NCBI GenBank assembly: GCA_905234275.1
Contig: CAJOHD010000005.1
Span: forward strand, 1 to 64,000
Direction of reading: 5' to 3'
Length of the DNA: 64,000 bases
From: an uncultured Bacteroidales bacterium
Lineage (GTDB): Bacteria; Bacteroidota; Bacteroidia; Bacteroidales; F082
A program made the translations under genes and the position numbers. The notes below the pieces were generated by a model that saw only the letters and a program-made list of their open reading frames with translations, had not been told where the DNA came from and searched no databases. Shown here in pieces: positions 51,900 to 62,700 of the stretch. Every line of letters begins with the position of its first letter. The first letter of the stretch is position 1.

Positions 51900-54761
51900 A
51901 TGATTAACAACAACTTCATTAAACGTCATAATGGCCCGACAGAAGCAGATGTTGAAAAAATGCTCAAGGTCATTGGCGTGAAATCGACCGAACAGCTCGT
52001 CGATGAGATTATTTCTCCGGATATTCGTCTGAAAAAAGACCTCAATATCGGTCGCGGAATGAACGAATACGAATGCATCAGCCACCTCAAGGCTCTCGGC
52101 GCAAAGAACAAACAGTTCCGCAGCTACATCGGAATGGGTTACTACAACGTGATCACTCCAGGCGTCATCACACGTAACATCCTTGAGAACCCGGGTTGGT
52201 ACACATCATATACTCCATATCAGGCTGAGGTTTCACAGGGCCGTCTCGAGGCTTTGCTCAACTTCCAGACTGTTATCAGCGACATGACAGCAATGCCTTT
52301 GGCAAACGCTTCATTGCTCGATGAGGCTACAGCTGCTGCTGAGACAATGCTCATGTTCTACCACGAGCGTACACGTGCTCAGGTGAAAGCCGACGTCAAG
52401 AAGATTTTCGTGGCTAACGACATGTTCCCACAGACAATCGAGGTCATCAAGACAAGAGCTCATTTCCTCGGAATCGAAGTCGTTGTTGACGATATCAAGA
52501 ACTTCAGCGCAGGCGAGGAATACTTCGGCGTCATCGTCCAGAATCCTAACCAGTTTGGTGAAGTCATCGACTACCGCGAAAGCGTTAAGGTTTGGAAAGA
52601 AAAAGGCATGCAGGTTGGTGTCGCAGCCGACTTGATGAGCCTCGCTCTTATCACACCTCCAGGCGAATGGGGTGCTGACGTGGTGTTCGGCAGCAACCAG
52701 CGTTTCGGTCTCCCGATGGGCTTCGGCGGTCCTCACGCAGGTTACTTCGCAACAACAGAAGCTTACAAACGTTCTATGCCAGGTCGTATCATCGGTATCT
52801 CGAAAGACGCCCTCGGCAATCCAGCATATCGTCTCGCATTGCAGACACGTGAGCAGCACATCAAACGTGAGAAAGCTACTTCAAACATCTGCACAGCACA
52901 GGCATTGCTCGCCATCATGTCAGGATTCTACGCAATCTATCACGGACAGGACGGCATTAAAGAAATTGCACATCATATCAACTGCCTCGCCGGAAAACTC
53001 GCAAAAGAGTTGGAGAAATACGGCGTGAAACAGCTCAACAAATACTTCTTCGACACATTGTTGTTCGAGTTGCCAGAAGGCGCTTGCACATGCAAAGTGA
53101 AGGATGCCGCTGAGAAACACTGCATGAATTTCCGTATCATCGACAAGCAGCACTTCGGCATCAGCATCGATGAAACGACATGCCGCGAAGACCTCGACGA
53201 GATCGGAATGGTCATCGCTGAAGCTCTCGGCAAGGCTCATCAGCCACTCGTTTGCGACCCTAACTGCCAGAATTTCTGCGGCATCCAGGAAGGCATGAGA
53301 AGAACCTCAGCATTCTTGACAGCTCCAGTGTTCTCAAAGTATCGCAGCGAAACCGACATGATGCGTTACATGAAACAGCTCGAGAACCGCGACCTAAGCT
53401 TGAACCGCTGTATGATTCCGCTTGGCTCATGCACAATGAAGCTGAACCCTGCAACATCAATGTTCGCACTCAGCTGGCCAGAATTTGGTAACATCCACCC
53501 ATTCGTGCCGGCAGAGCAGGCTGAAGGTTATCTCGAGATGATCAAAGAGATGGAGAAGGACCTCTGTGAAATCACAGGATTCAAGGGTATCTCATTCATG
53601 CCTAATTCAGGTGCTAGCGGTGAATACGCAGGCTTGATGACAATCCGTCGTTACCAGGAGGCAAAGGGCGAAGGTCAGCGTAACATCTGCTTGATCCCTG
53701 CATCAGCACACGGAACCAACCCGGCATCAGCAGCCATGGCAGGTCTTCAGGTCGTCGTCGTGAAATGTGATGACCACGGTAACATCGACCTCGCCGACGC
53801 TAAAGAGAAAGCCGAACAATATAAGGACACTCTCGCCGCATTCATGGTGACATATCCTTCAACACACGGTATCTATGAAGACGGCATCCGCACCCTCGTG
53901 AAACTCGTTCACGACAACGGCGGTCAGGTCTACATGGACGGTGCCAACATGAACGCACAGGTCGGACTCACATGCCCAGGCTTCATCGGTGCTGACGTAT
54001 GCCACCTCAACCTGCACAAGACATTCGCTATCCCTCACGGCGGTGGCGGCCCTGGCGTAGGTCCTATCGGCGTTGCAGAACACCTCGTCCCATTCCTGCC
54101 AAGCCATGTGTGCTTCAAGACCGGCGGCTCAGAGCAGAAAGGCGCAGTGTCAGCAGCTCCATTCGGTAGCGCACAGATCCTCACAATCACCTACTGCTAC
54201 CTCAAGATGTTGGGTGGCGAAGGTCTTAAGAAAGCTACAATGGGCGCTATCCTAAACGCTAACTACCTGAAGGACAGACTCAAAGATTATTATCCAATCC
54301 TTTATACCGGCAACCATGGTCACGTTGCACACGAGATGATTCTCGACATCAACCAGATCAACAAGACAACAGGTGTTGCAGCTATCGACATTGCAAAACG
54401 TTTGATGGACTACGGCTTCCACGCACCGACAGTGGCATTCCCTGTTCACGAGACCTTGATGGTCGAACCTACCGAGAGCGAGCCATTGGCCGAACTCGAC
54501 AGATTCGTCGACGCTATGATCAAGATCCGTCAGGAGATCAAGGACATAGAGGATGGCAAGGCACCTCAGGGCGACAACATCATCTCACACGCTCCTTATA
54601 CAGCCGAGATGCTTATGGCAAACGAATGGAAATTCCCATTCAGCCGTGAAGAGGCAGGCTTCCCATTGAAGAGCGATGTTCAGGATAAATACTTCCCACA
54701 TGTCACCAGAATCGACGACGCCTTCGGCGACAGAAATCTGGTCTGCAGAGTAATGGAATAG
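51900..54761 (+). CDS. gcvP: Glycine dehydrogenase (decarboxylating), P protein
   Basis: The protein has 953 residues, the size of the single-chain form. The N-terminal half starts FIKRHNGPTEADVEKML; the C-terminal half carries the PLP lysine in CHLNLHKTFAIPHGGGGPG and the glycine-rich loop. It decarboxylates glycine and passes the aminomethyl group to the H protein; gcvT and gcvH are not nearby. The codons are strongly biased toward C-ending forms (ATC, AAC, CTC, TAC), unlike the neighbours, as expected for high expression. A strong terminator follows. Confidence 0.97.
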   Translation: MINNNFIKRHNGPTEADVEKMLKVIGVKSTEQLVDEIISPDIRLKKDLNIGRGMNEYECISHLKALGAKNKQFRSYIGMGYYNVITPGVITRNILENPGWYTSYTPYQAEVSQGRLEALLNFQTVISDMTAMPLANASLLDEATAAAETMLMFYHERTRAQVKADVKKIFVANDMFPQTIEVIKTRAHFLGIEVVVDDIKNFSAGEEYFGVIVQNPNQFGEVIDYRESVKVWKEKGMQVGVAADLMSLALITPPGEWGADVVFGSNQRFGLPMGFGGPHAGYFATTEAYKRSMPGRIIGISKDALGNPAYRLALQTREQHIKREKATSNICTAQALLAIMSGFYAIYHGQDGIKEIAHHINCLAGKLAKELEKYGVKQLNKYFFDTLLFELPEGACTCKVKDAAEKHCMNFRIIDKQHFGISIDETTCREDLDEIGMVIAEALGKAHQPLVCDPNCQNFCGIQEGMRRTSAFLTAPVFSKYRSETDMMRYMKQLENRDLSLNRCMIPLGSCTMKLNPATSMFALSWPEFGNIHPFVPAEQAEGYLEMIKEMEKDLCEITGFKGISFMPNSGASGEYAGLMTIRRYQEAKGEGQRNICLIPASAHGTNPASAAMAGLQVVVVKCDDHGNIDLADAKEKAEQYKDTLAAFMVTYPSTHGIYEDGIRTLVKLVHDNGGQVYMDGANMNAQVGLTCPGFIGADVCHLNLHKTFAIPHGGGGPGVGPIGVAEHLVPFLPSHVCFKTGGSEQKGAVSAAPFGSAQILTITYCYLKMLGGEGLKKATMGAILNANYLKDRLKDYYPILYTGNHGHVAHEMILDINQINKTTGVAAIDIAKRLMDYGFHAPTVAFPVHETLMVEPTESEPLAELDRFVDAMIKIRQEIKDIEDGKAPQGDNIISHAPYTAEMLMANEWKFPFSREEAGFPLKSDVQDKYFPHVTRIDDAFGDRNLVCRVME

Positions 54762-54779
54762 AGACAGGATTATAATCCG

Positions 54780-54817
54780 AAAAAGTAGAGACGTACGGCC
54801 GTACGTCTCTACTTTTT
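54780..54817. terminator. Perfect 38-nt palindromic terminator after gcvP
   Basis: Positions 54780-54798 are the exact complement of 54799-54817, with no loop other than the forced turn, flanked by A and T runs. It starts 19 nt after the gcvP stop and would terminate in either direction. Confidence 0.85.
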
Positions 54818-54829
54818 TAAAAAAAAACA

Positions 54830-54860
54830 TTGACAAAAACCAAAAGATATTGTATCTTTG
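54830..54860 (+). promoter_or_regulatory. Strong promoter of the PBECR-like gene
   Basis: TTGACA begins at 54830; 20 nt lie between TTG and TATCTTTG (54853-54860). It is nearly the same as the promoter at 40031-40061. Confidence 0.75.
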
Positions 54861-54917
54861 CGACAAAGATTTAAGAGATTGTTATCTCTACAAAATCCAA
54901 AATTAATTCTAAATAAT

Positions 54918-55280
54918 ATGAATAAAGACAAGAGTATAAAAGTTGGTCGTTTGAAACTTACTATTGCTAAACAAATCAAACGTAAATGTGCAGACATCTA
55001 TTTGACACCTAATTATTTGAAACATATAGAAAGACGTCATAAAATAGAATTGGAAAAAGTTGGATTATCAGCAGTTGACTTTGTTTCTGCAGTAGTAAAT
55101 GGTTATAATCAGATTCGAGAAGGCTCGGGTGATTCAATTCTTTTGGTGATTTTTAATTCTGATTTGAATTATACCGCTGGAATAGATATGTGTTTGTCTG
55201 GTGAATACTGGGAAGTTAAGACGGCGGAACCAAGAAAAACTGAGGATATAATAAAAAGAAAACTTCTATGGAAAAAGTAG
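54918..55280 (+). CDS. Putative PBECR-like nuclease (toxin-type)
   Basis: The protein has 120 residues. YLTPNYLKHIERRHKIELEKVGLS with later VVNGYNQIREGSGDSILLVIF and AGIDMCLSGEYWEVKTAE recalls phage-Barnase-EndoU-ColicinE5/D-RelE-like (PBECR) nucleases, in which the HIxxRH segment is typical. It has a strong promoter of its own and no partner gene, unlike a usual toxin-antitoxin pair. The last codons lie in an inverted repeat arm (55258-55271). Family call is tentative. Confidence 0.5.
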   Translation: MNKDKSIKVGRLKLTIAKQIKRKCADIYLTPNYLKHIERRHKIELEKVGLSAVDFVSAVVNGYNQIREGSGDSILLVIFNSDLNYTAGIDMCLSGEYWEVKTAEPRKTEDIIKRKLLWKK

Positions 55281-55379
55281 CACACTCTTTTAACGGATTG
55301 TCGCCGTCCGTATCCTTAAACATCTCAGACCATTTCGGCGATCTGCCTGAGATTAGTGCTTGGAACCATAGAAGTTTTC
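55258..55379. repeat. 122-nt inverted-repeat element after the PBECR-like gene
   Basis: GAAAACTTCTATGG (55258-55271) and CCATAGAAGTTTTC (55366-55379) are exact complements. Between them ATCTCAG/CTGAGAT (55322-55328, 55347-55353) and TCGCCG/CGGCGA form further stems. The left arm encodes the end of the nuclease-like protein. It could be a terminator, a structured RNA or a small mobile palindrome. Confidence 0.6.
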
Positions 55380-55432
55380 TACATTGCAAAAATACAATTA
55401 TTTTTTATATGTAACACTTTTTTTGAAAAAAA

Positions 55433-56554
55433 TTACTCCTTTTTCCCAAATGGAATCATGTAACTGTATGTTACCCCCAGAAACATGTAATTGCATACAC
55501 CAAAATAAATACCAATTCTTGAATGGTTTATATTGGCTCCTAAAGTTCCAAATCCGTAAAACTCGGTCATATCATGATAGGAATGGTTGTATTGTTCAAT
55601 CGAATATCCGATTTTTAAACTTATAAATGGACTTACCTTTCTTTGGTTAAGATAGTAAGAAAGTTGTCCGAATACAGGTATTGCTCCAATGCCAGGGTCG
55701 GCTAATAAAAAACCGGATCCAATACCCAACCCAATATTATGATGTATCATATATTCTATGCTTAGTTGAGGAGAAAATACTACAAATCCTCTCGATACAT
55801 CAGATTCATATGATAGATTCATTTCCGGAATCAATACAAATTTCTTATCTCTTACAAGATTTGTCGTTTTCTCTTTTTTCAAATCCACATTAACTGTCTT
55901 CATGCCATTCCCCTCAACTGCAACGATATCTGAATATGCCTCGTAACCGTCTTTTACGACCTTTATTTTATGTGGGCCTTGTTTTATCGGGTCGCTCACG
56001 AAAGGAGTTTTCATCTCCATTTCCTTGCCGTCGATATAAACTGTGGCGCCTTCAAGAGAGCCTGTTTTTACAACGATGTAACCGAAATCGTCAGGATTTG
56101 CAGCGGCTGCTGTCGTTAGGGTCTCAAGTCTTTCAATACGATTTACTAATTCTTCATCAACAGCAGGCTTGTTCACCAATGTTAATTCATAACCTCGTTT
56201 CGGCTCCATGTCGTATGGAAACCAGAACTCAGTCGAACTCAAATCTGGATGCGAAATTTTCAGGAAAGTGGCGTAGTAGCTGATGTAAAGCCACACTTCG
56301 CCGTCTTTGTATTCGGTCTCAAAAAACGTCTGCGCATCACCACCAAACCCAAGTTCACGACGCTGTTTGTCGTTGATGTTTTCAGTTTTAATTTTCAAAA
56401 CAGCATACGGCTTGTCGTTGTCGTCGAACATCTTCTCGGTGTTGATATTGACAAAACCCTCGACTTTCTTGAACGAGCCTTCTTTCACCTGAAGTTGCGC
56501 TGAACATAGGAATCCGCTGATAATCAGGATAATAAGGAGTGATAATTTTTTCAT
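55433..56554 (-). CDS. PEGA-domain protein with C-terminal outer membrane barrel
   Basis: The protein has 373 residues. A signal peptide (about 1-19) is followed by a beta-rich region (20-135) and a short helix (VNRIERLETLTT). Residues 160-225 form a PEGA domain (GYIVVKTGSLEGATVYIDGKEMEMKTPF). Residues 240-373 have amphipathic strands like an 8-stranded barrel. PEGA domains are common in Bacteroidetes surface proteins and are not enzymatic. It is monocistronic and has its own minus-strand promoter. Confidence 0.75.
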   Translation of the reverse strand: MKKLSLLIILIISGFLCSAQLQVKEGSFKKVEGFVNINTEKMFDDNDKPYAVLKIKTENINDKQRRELGFGGDAQTFFETEYKDGEVWLYISYYATFLKISHPDLSSTEFWFPYDMEPKRGYELTLVNKPAVDEELVNRIERLETLTTAAAANPDDFGYIVVKTGSLEGATVYIDGKEMEMKTPFVSDPIKQGPHKIKVVKDGYEAYSDIVAVEGNGMKTVNVDLKKEKTTNLVRDKKFVLIPEMNLSYESDVSRGFVVFSPQLSIEYMIHHNIGLGIGSGFLLADPGIGAIPVFGQLSYYLNQRKVSPFISLKIGYSIEQYNHSYHDMTEFYGFGTLGANINHSRIGIYFGVCNYMFLGVTYSYMIPFGKKE

Positions 56555-56570
56555 ATTGAATATGTTTTTG

Positions 56571-56578
56571 CAAAAATA
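56571..56578 (-). promoter_or_regulatory. -7 box of the PEGA gene
   Basis: TATTTTTG on the minus strand, about 17 nt before the ATG at 56554. Confidence 0.55.
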
Positions 56579-56616
56579 ACAATAATTAATTACAAAAACA
56601 AAATATTGTAGGAATA

Positions 56617-56777
56617 TTTGAGATTCCTCGCACTGCGTGCTCGGAATGACAACCCCAAAAGCAATAAAGAAGCGCGACTTGACGGTCCTTGCTAATTAGC
56701 AGTTCCCATCATGCCGCGCCACGGTGATTTATAGTTGGTTGTCATTCCGAACCCCCGAAGGGGTGAGGAATCTCAAA
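56617..56777. repeat. Full-length nested palindromic element
   Basis: Outer arms TTTGAGATTCCTC (56617-56629) and its complement (56765-56777), inner arms CGGAATGACAACC (56642-56654) and its complement (56737-56749). Small hairpins (GCAC-TGC-GTGC and CCCC-GAA-GGGG) sit between the arms on each side; the central 80 nt include the dyad GCTAATTAGC. It fills the gap between the PEGA gene and the end of the T9SS gene. Total length 161 nt. Confidence 0.85.
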
Positions 56778-56782
56778 CGTTT

Positions 56783-59700
56783 TTATCGTCTAACAACAAC
56801 TTTAATTCCTGTCATCTCCTTGCCGTTGGCGATTCTGACGATGTAAACGCCTTCGATAAGGTCGTGACGGATCACGTTGCTGCCTGTTGCGACTGTCTCG
56901 CTCAACACTGGCTGACCAACGAGGTTGTAAACCACAACGTTCAATGTCTCGTCGCCGTTGTTCACAATCATGAGCTCGTTGTTGTTGTTCCAGACATCGA
57001 CATTCAATGCGCTGTCAGGTGTGACTGTCATCTGGACTTCTTCTGCAGTAATCATGATGTCGTCAACTTCCCATGCTGCAGCGCCTTCAGCAATTGTGCT
57101 GATGTATTTGAATGCGATGTAGCAGTTGTTGCCACTGAATGCGTCGAGTGAGATCTCACCAGACTCTGTCCAGGTGTAGTTGCCTTCTGACATTGTGAAT
57201 GACAGCTCGGTCCATTCTGCATCACCAGGATTGTTGCCGTCATAGTCGTTCGAGAAGTAGAGCTCGAGTGCCGGACCAGTGAACTTAGTAGCGTTCATGA
57301 AGGTCAATGTGACGTTCTGGTATGCGCGTGCGTTGAGGTTGAAAGCAGGGGAGATGCACCATTGCTCGTTGTCGACATCGTCGCCGTAACCGTTGGCGTT
57401 GGCGTACTTGTTGCCAGCGTATGTACCGATAGTCCATGGCTTGTTACCTTCAACAGTGACAAATGTCCAACCGTTCATTTCACCTTCCCAGTCTTGGCTT
57501 ACGAGCACCACAACGTCTGTTATGATGACATAGCTTGCTGTAGCTATGCCGCTGTCATCGTAGCCTTCCATCATGGCGATAGCCTTGATAGTCACGTCGC
57601 TGTCAACGTGGATGGCTTCTGTGTAGACCTCCGACTCTGCTGTTGGGTCGCTGCCGTCCAAGGTGTAGTAAATAGTTGCACCTTCTGTTGCGCAGTTGAT
57701 TTCAACATCAATCTCTTCATAATATGTACCTGATGCCATGCTGAACACTGGCGTTGCCACTGTTGGTGTCACCGAGCCGCCATAGACAAACAGGTCGAGG
57801 AAGAAGTTGTAGTCAGAGCTTGCGATATTGCTTGTCGAGTAAGCGCCGAACTTATTTGAAGTGTTCTTAGCGATGCCACGGTTTGTGGTGGTGCCATTGG
57901 TGATGACGAAGCCTGTATAGTTAGGAATCATAGCGCCTTCCTCTGATGTCTGAAGTGCTATGTTCCATTCTGTCTGAACATTACCCGAGAAGTTGGTGCT
58001 GCTGCTGTAGCCGAGGCTGTCGCCGGCTGCGTTCACGAGGGTGATGACATCACCGTTCATAAACACGTTCCACAGATATGTGTCAGCGTCATCTGCAATC
58101 TCTGCAGGGAGTTTCTCAACGCCACCGTCATTCACTGATGTGAAGAGCACACCGTCAGGTTTGCCTGAAACGACTGCCGGCATCGCGTAGTAACCGTCGC
58201 CAACTGTCACGTCGTAACGTGATGCAAGGATGACCTGATCGCCGTCGTGCAAGTCGCTGAGAGCATAGATTCTGTTCCAATCGCCGCCAGGAATAGGTTC
58301 TTCTGTCACTGTACCGCTTACTGTTGCAGTCACTTCTAAACCACCGTCCTCAAAGGTGACAACACCGTCCCACTGACCAACATACAAACCTGCCTCGAGT
58401 CTTACATAAACTGTAGTAGGTTCAAGGGTTCCAGTAGCTTGGATGCTAATAGTATAAGGCCAGAATTCTTCTCCGTCGAGTGAGAATTCATAATGGGTGT
58501 TACTGCATGTGATAGTAATACCACCAGTAGTTCCGCCTGGCGCTGGAGGCAAGTTGCCGCCTGAAACAGTGAATGTCTGTACCGCTGAAGGACCATTTCC
58601 AACGATATAATTGAATCCGCTCAAAGCGTTAGGTGTCACTGTCAGATATGGCTCTGTGGTGAATCCCATCAAAACTATATCATCAACTTCCCAAGCTGCA
58701 GCCTCAGTCTCTGTTGAGGTGTACTTGAATCCGATGTAGCAGTTGTCGCCAGTGAAGCTACTGAGGTCGATGCTTCCTGACTCAGCCCATGTGTATGAAC
58801 CTGTCGACTTGTTGTACTCGAGCTCAACCCATGTTGCTGTTGCAGGAGTCTCGCCGTTGTAATTGTTCGAGAAGAATACCTGCATATCCGGACCATTGTA
58901 GTTCTTAGCGTTTCTGAAGTTCAAGTTTACATTGCTATAGGTGTTGAGATTGAAAGCAGGGGAGATGCACCACTGCTCGTTCACGCCGCCGTTGTAGCCG
59001 TTGGCGTATGCGTAGTGGTTGCCGCTGTATTGTGCGATAGTCCATGCGTTGCCGCCTTCCACTGTAACAAATGTCCAGCCGTTCATGTCGCCTTCCCAGT
59101 CTTGGCTGAAGATGGTGACAGCACCTAATATAATATTGTACTCAGCTGTTGCGATGTTACTGTTATCATAGCCTTCCTTCATGGCAATAGCTTTGATAGT
59201 CATGCTTGAACCGACTGCGATAGGCTCTGTGTAAACAGCACTTTCTGATGTCGGGTCGCTGCCGTCCAATGTGTAGTAAATAGTTGCGTCAGCTGTGCTG
59301 CATGCTATTGTAACTTCTTGTGCCTCATAGTAGGTGCCTGCATCTGGTGTGAATGTAGGTGTTGCGCATGTCAATGTGCCGCCGCCTACTGTTGCAAACA
59401 TATCGATGAAGAAGTTATAGTTGTCAGCAGCCATGTTCTGTGTATGGTAAGGACCGAAGTTGTGGTTGCTGTTCAAAGCAAAGGCTCTTACTGCATTGTT
59501 GACGTTGTTGATAACGAAAGCTGAATAGTTAGGAACCATTGCTGTTGCCTCAGAAGTCTGGTATGTGATTGCCCATGCAGTGTTGTCGCCGCCTGTGGCG
59601 AAGTTGGTGCTGCTGGTGTATCCGAGTACGTCGCCGTTGGCGTTGGTGAAGGTGTAGTTAGCACCATTCACATCCACTGTCCAGTAATATGTTGCCTCTT

Positions 59701-62700
59701 CATCTGTGATTTCTGCCGGCAATGTCTCGCCGTTGCTTACTACGCTTGTAAACAACACGCCTGTTGGCTTGCCTGATGCCTGTGCTGTCATTGCATAGTA
59801 TTCGTTGGCATTCTCATTGTAACGTGCTGCGAAGACCACCTTCGAACCGCTTGTGAGGGTTGAAAGGTCAGAGATACGAGTATAGTCGGCACTTGGCTGT
59901 GGCTGGCTGGTGACACTACCGCTCAATGCGACGTACAATGTGTCAACTTCTGCTTGAGCAATAGTCAGACTTTCTTCGTATGTTCCAATTTCAAGACCTG
60001 CTTTCAATCTCACCTTGATGGTGTAAGTGTAAACGCCAGTGTAGGTGTTGATTGTGATGTTGCTTTCAGGATAGAAGCTCTCGCCTGGGAATGATGAAAT
60101 CTCATAGTTTTCCGAAGCGTAGATGTGTGTAGGAGCTGTGAGGCTTCTGCCGTTGATGACGAAAGTCTTAATTGTTGAAGGACCTTCTTCATAAACGTAG
60201 TTGAATCCTGACAGAGCCGCCGGTGTGATAAAGATTCCTGCAGGATGTGTGAATGTTACGTCAGCTGCATTTGCAACGCGGAGCTGTGGGTTATTGTAGC
60301 ATCCAACGATACCTGTCACCGTCACGATATCGTTTTCTTCAAGACCTTCCACAACTGGCATCTTATAGATGTTCAATGTGCTCTCGCCTTGAGTGATAGG
60401 TGTGTTGTTGCTGGTGTTGATGGTGCCGATGGTTGCCTCAACAATCTGTACGCGTGTCGACTGTAACATCTTGTTGCCGTTATGGTCTGCCAAGATCTCA
60501 TCGATGGTCTTCACTGACACAGGAAGTGGGTTGCCGCTCGACAATACCAGGAACTGGTTCTCATCACCACCGTTAATGGCTGTGAGTTCGGTGAGACCGT
60601 TATACACAGTCTTCTTTCCGTAGCCTTTCACCATGTCGCCTAAAGATAATGCTGAAGGAACAGTGTTGCTGTTGAGATACAAATCGATACCGGCTGTTGC
60701 GTCTTGCACGTAAACATTTCTTCCGTCGATAAATGTGACGATGCCTTGTACCAATGCATACTGATTGTTTTCCAAAGCTCTTGCCGCTGCAATGGTCATC
60801 GGTTGGATGATGGTGTATGTCGCTGATGCGATAGAGCTGTTGTTCATGCCTTCTTTTACAGCAAATGCCTTGACTGTCGTTGTTGTGTCAACAGTGAATG
60901 CAGCAGCATAAACTGTGCTTTCAGTTGTCGGGTCGCTGCCGTCTAAGGTGTAGTAAATAGTTGCACCTTCTGTTGCACATGCTAATGAAACTGTCTGTAC
61001 ACTGATGTATGAACCTGCAATAGGAGTGAATGTAGGGTCTGCGACATGTGCGAGCTCTGTGAAGGTGGCGTTCACTGTCACATTACTTGCTGGCATAACA
61101 AACTTCATCGTCTCAAGGCTGATGTTGTTAGTGGTTGTGCCGTAAGTGTATGTCAATGTTGCCAACTCATATCCTGATGCAGGTTGAGCTGTCACTGTGA
61201 TGGTGTCGCCTTCTTCTGCTGATGTAGGAGCTGCTGTAACTGTGCCGTTGGTGATGCCTTCAGCGATGCTAACTGTATAATATGTGTGAACTGGTGCCTC
61301 GCCGAGAACGAAGATCTCAATCTCTGTGTTCTCAATATTGGCTCCGATTGATGTGTATGTGCGCCAGTTACTGTTGTTGTATACGCCTAAATAGCGGCTG
61401 AATGCTACATTCTTGAATCCGTGATAGTTAGGTTTATTGGCATCTGTGATGTCAAGTTGCCAAACCTTGTTGTCGTTTGTACCAACTCTAACACCGTTGT
61501 TTGTGTTTGTTGTGTAGAGGAATGTTTCAGCATTGATAGGGTTAATGGTGTAACCGCCGTCAACTGCCTTGATGTTCCACTGTAAAGCCTCGTCAATCTG
61601 ACCTGTGATGGCATCGTTTTCAATAGTAACTGCCACTGCCGATGGTGCTGCTCCTGTGCCGTTTGCACTTGTCAATGCATAACCGCCAGCCACATCTACA
61701 ATCATGTAAACGCCATTGTCTGTGACATCGGTGTGAGTGACTAACTTATTGAATGTCAATGTTGGAGTAGGAGTGATAGTGTAAGTTGCTGAAGCGATCT
61801 CACTGTTGTTCATGCCTTCTTTCACAGCAAAAGCCTTGACTGTTGTTGTTGTGTCAACTGTGATTGCTGTAGTATAGGCTGCGCTTGCTGTTGTCGGGTC
61901 AGTGCCGTCGATTGTGTAGTAGATAGTTGCACCTTCAGTAGCGCAAGCAATTGTCACATTCTGAGCCTCATTGTATGTGCCGGCTGCAGGTGTAAATGTA
62001 GGAGTTGCAACTGGCAGCATCGGAGTCTCGTGAATTGTCACGTCGCTTGCCAATGCAACACGAAGCTGTGGGTTGTTGTAGCATCCGATGACACCGATAA
62101 CGTCAACGGCGTCACCTGCTGATATGCTGTCCAATGCCGGCACCTTGTAGATGTTGATGCTGTTTTCACCTTGAGTGAGCGGGGTGTTGCTGCTGGTGTT
62201 GATAGTTCCAATAGTGGCGTTCTCAATCTTGACGCGTGTTGACTGTAAAGCATTGCTGCCTGAATAGTCTGCCAAAATCTCAGCAATAGTTTTCACTGCC
62301 AAAGGAAGTGTGTTGCCTGATGAAATCACACTGAATTGTGATGCATCACCGCCATTGATGCCCGAAAGTTCGATAAGACCGTTGTACAAGGCTTTCTTAC
62401 CATATGCCTGAACCTTGTCGCCAAGGGCTAAGCCGCTCGGAACAGTGTTGTTGTTCAAAAAGAGATCGATACCTGCTGTCTCATCTTGGACGTAGATGTT
62501 TCTTCCATCAATGAATGTCACAACTCCCTGTACCAAAGCATATTCGTTAACTGCCAATGCTCTTGCTGCTGCAATAGTAATTAGTGTCGGAGCATCTTCA
62601 ATGGTGTATGTCGCTGAAGCAATACTGCTGTTGCTCATTCCAGACTTCGCTGCCATTGCCTTCACTGTTGTTGTCTGGCTGATAGCGATAGGAGTGGAGT

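Noticed and set aside
55258..55379. Integron attC site
   Set aside because: The nested inverted repeat is similar in scale, but no paired RYYYAAC/GTTRRRY core sites were found and no integrase is near.
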